From: Paludibacteraceae bacterium
GTDB taxonomy: Bacteria > Bacteroidota > Bacteroidia > Bacteroidales > Paludibacteraceae
Direction of reading: 5' to 3'
Length of the DNA: 64,000 nt
NCBI GenBank assembly: GCA_017391525.1
Contig: JAFOYE010000011.1
Span: forward strand, 142,811-206,810
Positions 60,663 to 64,000 of the stretch are shown piece by piece. The translations under genes were made by a program, and so were the position numbers. Numbering within the stretch: position 1 is the stretch's first letter; every line of letters starts with the position of its first letter. The notes below the pieces were generated by a model, which was not told the origin of the DNA, did no database searches, and saw only the letters and a list, made by a program, of their open reading frames with translations.

Positions 60663-61409
60663 TTAGTGATGGCAATGTTCATCGTGGCATACATGTTCTG
60701 TATGTTCATGACCGCAATCGCAATCATGTCCGTGACTGTGTCCCCATATATGTACGCAGAGGTATATGCCGAAGCCGATAAAGAGTGCTGCGGACACGTA
60801 GCGTATCCATTTTTGGAGGTTGTGCATACGTTCGGTCAGTTTATCGATGGAGATGGCGCTGTATGATATGAGCCATGCGATGAGCATGATGGGTAGTCCG
60901 GTAGCTAGGCCAAAGACTATGGGAAGCAACCAGTTCCAGCTAGCTGGCAACGCCACAGAGATATTGATCATATTAAAGAAATAGATAAATCGATGTGGGC
61001 AGAAGGCTATGGCGAAGAATATTCCTAGCATGAATGCCCATAGTCCGCTGCTGCGTCCGTCTAAACTTTGTATCCACTTTTTCACGCCGTGATCGTGTTC
61101 ATGGTGGTGTCTACCGGTGAAGAGCAGTACCACGCCGCATATGAGCATAAAGGCGGCCAATAGTGGTTCGCTCCATTCCTCTAGCCAATGTTTGATGCCG
61201 TCTGTTTGTGCCCCCATGATGAATGGGATAGCCAGTAGCACATAGGTCACCAGTTTGCCTAGTACGAACATGGCTCCGGTGCGTATGATTCGTCGTTTAT
61301 TTTGTATTTCTTTGTCTATATACCCCACAGCCGCTATACTTGTGAATAGCGTGCATGGGTCTAGTATCATCAGCAAGCCTAGTAAGAAGGCTGTTAGTAT
61401 TTCTACCAT
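60663..61409 (-). CDS. DsbD/CcdA-like permease with His-rich tail (ArsG-type)
   Basis: A 248-residue membrane protein with about six helices. LDPCTLFTSIAAVGYIDKEI (about 17-36) and FFAIAFCPHRFIYFF (about 146-160) carry the paired Cys of the CcdA/DsbD fold, with the wording of the ArsG subfamily. A His-rich loop (GRHHHEHDHG, about 98-107) and a His/Cys-rich end (GHSHGHDCDCGHEH, HDEHCHH) suggest binding of a metal ion such as Zn, Ni, Cu or As. Arsenic export is the family's usual label, but the tail makes another metal possible. It starts 42 bases downstream of the second recQ. Confidence 0.78.
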   Translation of the reverse strand: MVEILTAFLLGLLMILDPCTLFTSIAAVGYIDKEIQNKRRIIRTGAMFVLGKLVTYVLLAIPFIMGAQTDGIKHWLEEWSEPLLAAFMLICGVVLLFTGRHHHEHDHGVKKWIQSLDGRSSGLWAFMLGIFFAIAFCPHRFIYFFNMINISVALPASWNWLLPIVFGLATGLPIMLIAWLISYSAISIDKLTERMHNLQKWIRYVSAALFIGFGIYLCVHIWGHSHGHDCDCGHEHTEHVCHDEHCHH

Positions 61410-61420
61410 ATCTTGTTGTG

Positions 61421-61467
61421 TGTTTAGTGGACGCGGCGGAGCCGCTACTGTTTAGTGTTTATTGTTG
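61421..61467. repeat. GTTTAGTG word repeat with GCGGC hairpin at the recQ2 3' end
   Basis: TGTTTAGTG, hairpin GCGGCGGAGCCGC, then TGTTTAGTGTTTATTGTTG. The recQ2 end (NNKH and stop TAA) is encoded by it. It resembles 3682-3718, where degT ends in the same way. Confidence 0.72.
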
Positions 61468-63368
61468 GCACGGCAGATGTCGCATGTTCCGCACACTGGT
61501 GCATCATTTTCTCCGAAGTACCCTAGCATCACTTGCGAGCGGCAGTAGTGTTGGTTCTCTGCGTACTCCACCATGGCTTTCAGTTTGCTTACGTAGTGGT
61601 TTTTGCGGTCGTTGTAGAACTCATGTGGTATGCGTATCTCGGCTTGTCTGTTTACGGTGAGTCTAAGCACATTGGCTTTGGTTCGTGGCACGTAGTCGAT
61701 GATTCGTTTTTGGGCCAATGCCACTAGTTCCTGATGCTTTTCATCCAAATTATGTACGTACTGCAAATCCGTGAAGATCCCCGTGTACTCTCGCATCAGA
61801 TGTTCCAGCAGACTGTTCTCCTCTTCGTTCAGTCTATATTCTTCCAGTTCCCGTCTTGATACGCGAAGACGTACGCGAGGATGTATTTCTTGTTCTTCGT
61901 CAAAACCAAAGTAACCCATTTGACTCAGCAAGTGTAGGGCAGAGTAGGTGGGGAACACGGGCAGATGCATTTTCTTGCATAGGTCAAACACGTCGATGAA
62001 GAAGGTGGCACCTTGTCCGCTGTCGGCACCTACGCCAAGGTAGTTGCAGGTCTTGTGATACACGTTATGTAGGGTCTCTTCGTCCGGGTAGTTGTCCGCC
62101 ACGCGCTTGCGTGCTTTGCTTTTGTCGCTTGGGTCGTATAGTAGTACGGCGAAGGCTTTTTGTTCGTCACGTCCAGCTCGCCCGGCTTCTTGGAAGTATG
62201 CTTCTATGGTGTCCGGTAGATCATGATGAATCACCACCCGTACATCAGGCTTATCAATTCCCATGCCAAACGCGTTCGTCGCCACGATGACGCGGATGGC
62301 AGATGAGGCTTTGCCTCTGTTCAGGGGTGCAGACGCAGCAGAGCTGCTGTTCAGATGTTCAGAAGGTACTCCTTCACTCCTGAACTCCTGAACTTCTGAA
62401 CTCCTAAACTTCTTCCACGCTTCTTGCTTTTGGCTCCGTTCTTTGGAGCTAAGCCCTGCGTGGTAGTAGTCGGCGCTGATACCTTTCTCTTGTAGGTAGG
62501 CAGCTATTTCTTGTGAGCGTTGACGATTGCGAACATACACGATGGCCGAGCCAGGTACACGACTGAGGATATGCACGATCTCATCGGCTTTCTTGTTCGT
62601 CTCGCGCACTACATAACTGATGTTGGGTCGGGCAAAACTCTTGCGCAGTACGTTCTTTTCGCGAAATGCCAATCGCTCTTGGATATCATCCACTACATCT
62701 GGTGTCGCCGTAGCCGTCAGTGCCAGGATAGGGATATGGGAGTTAAATGCAGCTACTCTGCTGTTTAGAGGTTCAGACGCAGCAGAGCTGCTGTTCAGAT
62801 GTTCAGAAGGTACTCCTTCACTCCTGAACTCCTGAACTCCTGAACTTCTAAACTCCTGAACTCCTGAACTTCTAAACTCCTGAACAACATCCCGTATTTC
62901 CGCTATTTTCAGATAACTAGGACGAAAATCATATCCCCATTGTGAGATGCAGTGTGCTTCATCCACGGCTATCATGCAGATGGGCAGGTGGGCTAGTCGC
63001 TCGCGAAACTCCTCAGATTCGAGTCTTTCAGGCGATACGTAAAGAAAATGATAAGGCCCCCACATGCAGTTGTCCAGTGCGGTTTTCTGCTGTTCGTAGC
63101 TCATGCCCGTGTAGATGGCGGCAGCGAGGATATTGCGGCGGCGCAGGTTCTCCACTTGATCTTTCATCAACGCAATCAGCGGACTTATCACAAGACATAG
63201 CCCTCCCATCACCATCGTTGGCACTTGAAAACACAGACTCTTGCCGCCGCCCGTAGGCATGAGTGCCAGGGTGTCACGACCTGCTAGCACCGATTCTACG
63301 ATCTCCGCCTGTAGAGGACGAAAATCGTCATATCCCCAATATGTCTTCAGTGCCTCCTGTGCGGTCAT
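61452..63368 (-). CDS. RecQ-family helicase (second copy, shorter, with two repeat-derived insertions)
   Basis: A 638-residue RecQ-like helicase. Walker A LMPTGGGKSLCFQ, DEAH motif AVDEAHCISQWGYDFRPSYL, TNAFGMGIDKPDVRVVIHHD and YFQEAGRAGRDE are intact; CRSQVMLGYFG and CGTCDICR form a Cys4 zinc site at the end. It lacks the HRDC domain of the first RecQ. Two insertions interrupt normal sequence: residues ~161-204 between YLKIAEIRD and IPILALTATATPDV, and ~319-351 between EAWKK and IRVIVATNAFG. Both are encoded by CTGAAC-type elements that share 65 identical bases. Promoter at 63432-63462. Confidence 0.94.
   Translation of the reverse strand: MTAQEALKTYWGYDDFRPLQAEIVESVLAGRDTLALMPTGGGKSLCFQVPTMVMGGLCLVISPLIALMKDQVENLRRRNILAAAIYTGMSYEQQKTALDNCMWGPYHFLYVSPERLESEEFRERLAHLPICMIAVDEAHCISQWGYDFRPSYLKIAEIRDVVQEFRSSGVQEFRSSGVQEFRSEGVPSEHLNSSSAASEPLNSRVAAFNSHIPILALTATATPDVVDDIQERLAFREKNVLRKSFARPNISYVVRETNKKADEIVHILSRVPGSAIVYVRNRQRSQEIAAYLQEKGISADYYHAGLSSKERSQKQEAWKKFRSSEVQEFRSEGVPSEHLNSSSAASAPLNRGKASSAIRVIVATNAFGMGIDKPDVRVVIHHDLPDTIEAYFQEAGRAGRDEQKAFAVLLYDPSDKSKARKRVADNYPDEETLHNVYHKTCNYLGVGADSGQGATFFIDVFDLCKKMHLPVFPTYSALHLLSQMGYFGFDEEQEIHPRVRLRVSRRELEEYRLNEEENSLLEHLMREYTGIFTDLQYVHNLDEKHQELVALAQKRIIDYVPRTKANVLRLTVNRQAEIRIPHEFYNDRKNHYVSKLKAMVEYAENQHYCRSQVMLGYFGENDAPVCGTCDICRANNKH
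62317..62412. repeat. Inverted GTTCAG/CTGAAC element, copy 1 inside recQ2
   Basis: Left words (GTTCAG) with hairpin CAGCAGAGCTGCTG, centre hairpin GAAGGTACTCCTTC, right words (CTGAAC). Bases 62331-62395 are identical to 62774-62838. In frame. Confidence 0.9.
62757..62886. repeat. Inverted GTTCAG/CTGAAC element, copy 2 inside recQ2
   Basis: Same build as copy 1 but with a longer right arm (eight CTGAAC/CTAAAC words). It encodes three VQEFRS units followed by SEGVPSEHLNSSSAASEPLN. In frame. Confidence 0.9.
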
Positions 63369-63404
63369 AGGTGATGAACTATGAGTGATGAGTTATTAGT
63401 GATG
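63369..63404. repeat. GTGATGA word repeat in the recQ2 leader
   Basis: GGTGATGAACTATGA, GTGATGAGTTATTA and GTGATGAAAC stand between the promoter and the recQ2 start codon. Confidence 0.5.
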
Positions 63405-63431
63405 AAACTTTCGGCTACAATTTTTGCGCTG

Positions 63432-63462
63432 CAAATTTACAACAAATAATGCACATACGCAA
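63432..63462 (-). promoter_or_regulatory. Promoter of the second recQ
   Basis: On the minus strand TTGCGTATGTGCAT (from 63462) and TAAATTTG (63439-63432), TTG to TA 23 bases. Confidence 0.75.
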
Positions 63463-63539
63463 GCAAGAGAGCAATTTTATAAGAAAATGATAGATTTTAA
63501 TCTATTTATACGGTATTCATGCACCGCCAGGTGCGTTTA

Positions 63540-63576
63540 AGATTCAAAAATTTAAGAATTTAAAGATTCAAAAATG
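63540..63576. repeat. AGATTCAAAAAT word repeat upstream of the last gene
   Basis: AGATTCAAAAATTTAAG, AATTTAAAGATTCAAAAAT: two near copies with an inverted AAATTTAAGAATTT-like middle, just upstream of a promoter. Apart from this and the two promoters, 63405-63673 shows nothing I recognise. Confidence 0.45.
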
Positions 63577-63585
63577 TCGTAAAAT

Positions 63586-63616
63586 TTGGAATTAACAAAA
63601 AAAAATATTACCTTTG
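63586..63616 (+). promoter_or_regulatory. Promoter of the BspA-like gene
   Basis: TTGGAATTAAC (from 63586) and TACCTTTG (63609-63616), TTG to TA 23 bases; here the TTG lacks the CATAT extension. Confidence 0.7.
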
Positions 63617-63673
63617 CACCGCAAAGGTTTAAACCTTGAATTATTAAATTATTGAATTTTAGATACATCCACC

Positions 63674-64000
63674 ATGAAACGCACAGTATTTCTCTTTGTT
63701 TTATTGTTGTCAATAACCACTATGATGGCAGAGGAGTTTACAATTGGTAAGCTAACGTTCAAGACCTTATCTGATACAGAGGTTGAGCTTGTAGGTGCTG
63801 ATAAAGGTATTACAAACATCGATCTTAACTCACCCATCACTGATCAAGGCAAATCATACAGCGTGACGAGTATTGGATGGGGGGCGTTCCATAATTGCTC
63901 TAGTTTGACTTCCATCACTATCCCAGAGAGCGTGACGAGTATTGGAGATTTTGCGTTCTATGGTTGCTCTAGTTTGACTTCCATCACCATTCCTAACAGC
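63674..64000 (+). CDS. BspA-type leucine-rich-repeat surface protein (5' part)
   Basis: The first 109 residues; the gene continues beyond the window. A signal peptide (1-19, ending MMA) is followed by a short beta region and then LRR_5/BspA repeats: [37 protein letters not shown] and [11 protein letters not shown]. Such proteins are exposed on Bacteroidales and bind host or bacterial surfaces. Two nearly identical 69-base repeat units are already visible at the DNA level, so unequal recombination can change the copy number. Confidence 0.88.
   Translation, partial: MKRTVFLFVLLLSITTMMAEEFTIGKLTFKTLSDTEVELVGADKGITNIDLNSPITDQGKSYSVTSIGWGAFHNCSSLTSITIPESVTSIGDFAFYGCSSLTSITIPNS

Overview
The window looks like chromosomal DNA of a Bacteroidales bacterium, probably a gut or rumen relative of the Paludibacteraceae/Prevotella-like lineages (the rank below order is inference). 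The reasons are a SusC/SusD/SusE-type outer-membrane glycan uptake locus, a BspA-type leucine-rich surface protein, promoters of the TAnnTTTG type, few visible Shine-Dalgarno sites, and gene neighbourhoods typical of the group (nusB-yajC-ybbR; V-ATPase with DUF2764; TPR-DUF4292-EnvC). I see no rRNA, tRNA, CRISPR array, insertion sequence or prophage.

Layout. 1-7.4 kb (minus): nusB, yajC, a YbbR protein, a DegT aminotransferase, rpoN, a PAP2-like membrane protein, an Lnb-N/DUF4105 protein and a truncated alkaline-phosphatase-family gene. 7.5-17.4 kb (minus): ABC-F ATPase, uvrA (with an apparent one-base frameshift), an HU-transmembrane-LysM fusion, HU, rimO and recQ. 17.9-25.4 kb (plus): an MFS sugar transporter and susC/susD/susE-like genes, a probable starch/maltodextrin uptake locus without its enzymes. 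25.9-33.4 kb (plus): a V/A-type ATPase operon (E, DUF2764, A, B, D, I, K) whose K subunit carries the Na+-site residues known from Enterococcus NtpK. 33.6-38.9 kb (plus): a TerB-like/winged-helix protein, a sigma-54 activator without a DNA-binding domain, recF and a secreted duplicated-domain protein. 39-51.6 kb (minus): ArdC-like protein, WYL regulator, U32 protease with its C-terminal Cys module split off as a separate small gene, TrmH-type methylase, rimM, AddA-like helicase-nuclease, lipoproteins, EnvC-like protein, DUF4292, TPR, dut and a lipid kinase. 51.9-59.6 kb (plus): DPP-IV, MFS transporter, ROK kinase, polysaccharide deacetylase, Ig-like lipoprotein and PnuC. 59.8-63.4 kb (minus): TrmN6-like methylase, ArsG/DsbD-like permease and a second recQ. 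The window ends inside a BspA-like gene.

The most unusual feature is a dispersed set of short modular repeats: conserved words (CTGAAC/GTTCAG, GGTCnnnCAG/GAGAGACC, GTTTAGTG and others) separated by small variable hairpins, often arranged as an imperfect inverted repeat with the words in one orientation on the left and the other on the right. They fill intergenic spaces, interrupt an otherwise tightly packed ATPase operon, supply stop or start codons to neighbouring genes, and lie in frame inside coding sequences (ABC-F, rimO, V-ATPase subunit I, trmN6 and twice in the second recQ), adding peptides such as VQEFRSSG and SEHLNSSSAAS. This resembles the protein-embedded palindromic elements of Rickettsia in concept, but the sequence is different and I do not recognise the family.

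A second regularity is the promoters: nine of the ten listed have TTG exactly 23 bases upstream of TAnnTTTG, and in most the TTG is extended to TTGC(A/G)TATnT, sometimes as the palindrome TTGCATATATGCAA.
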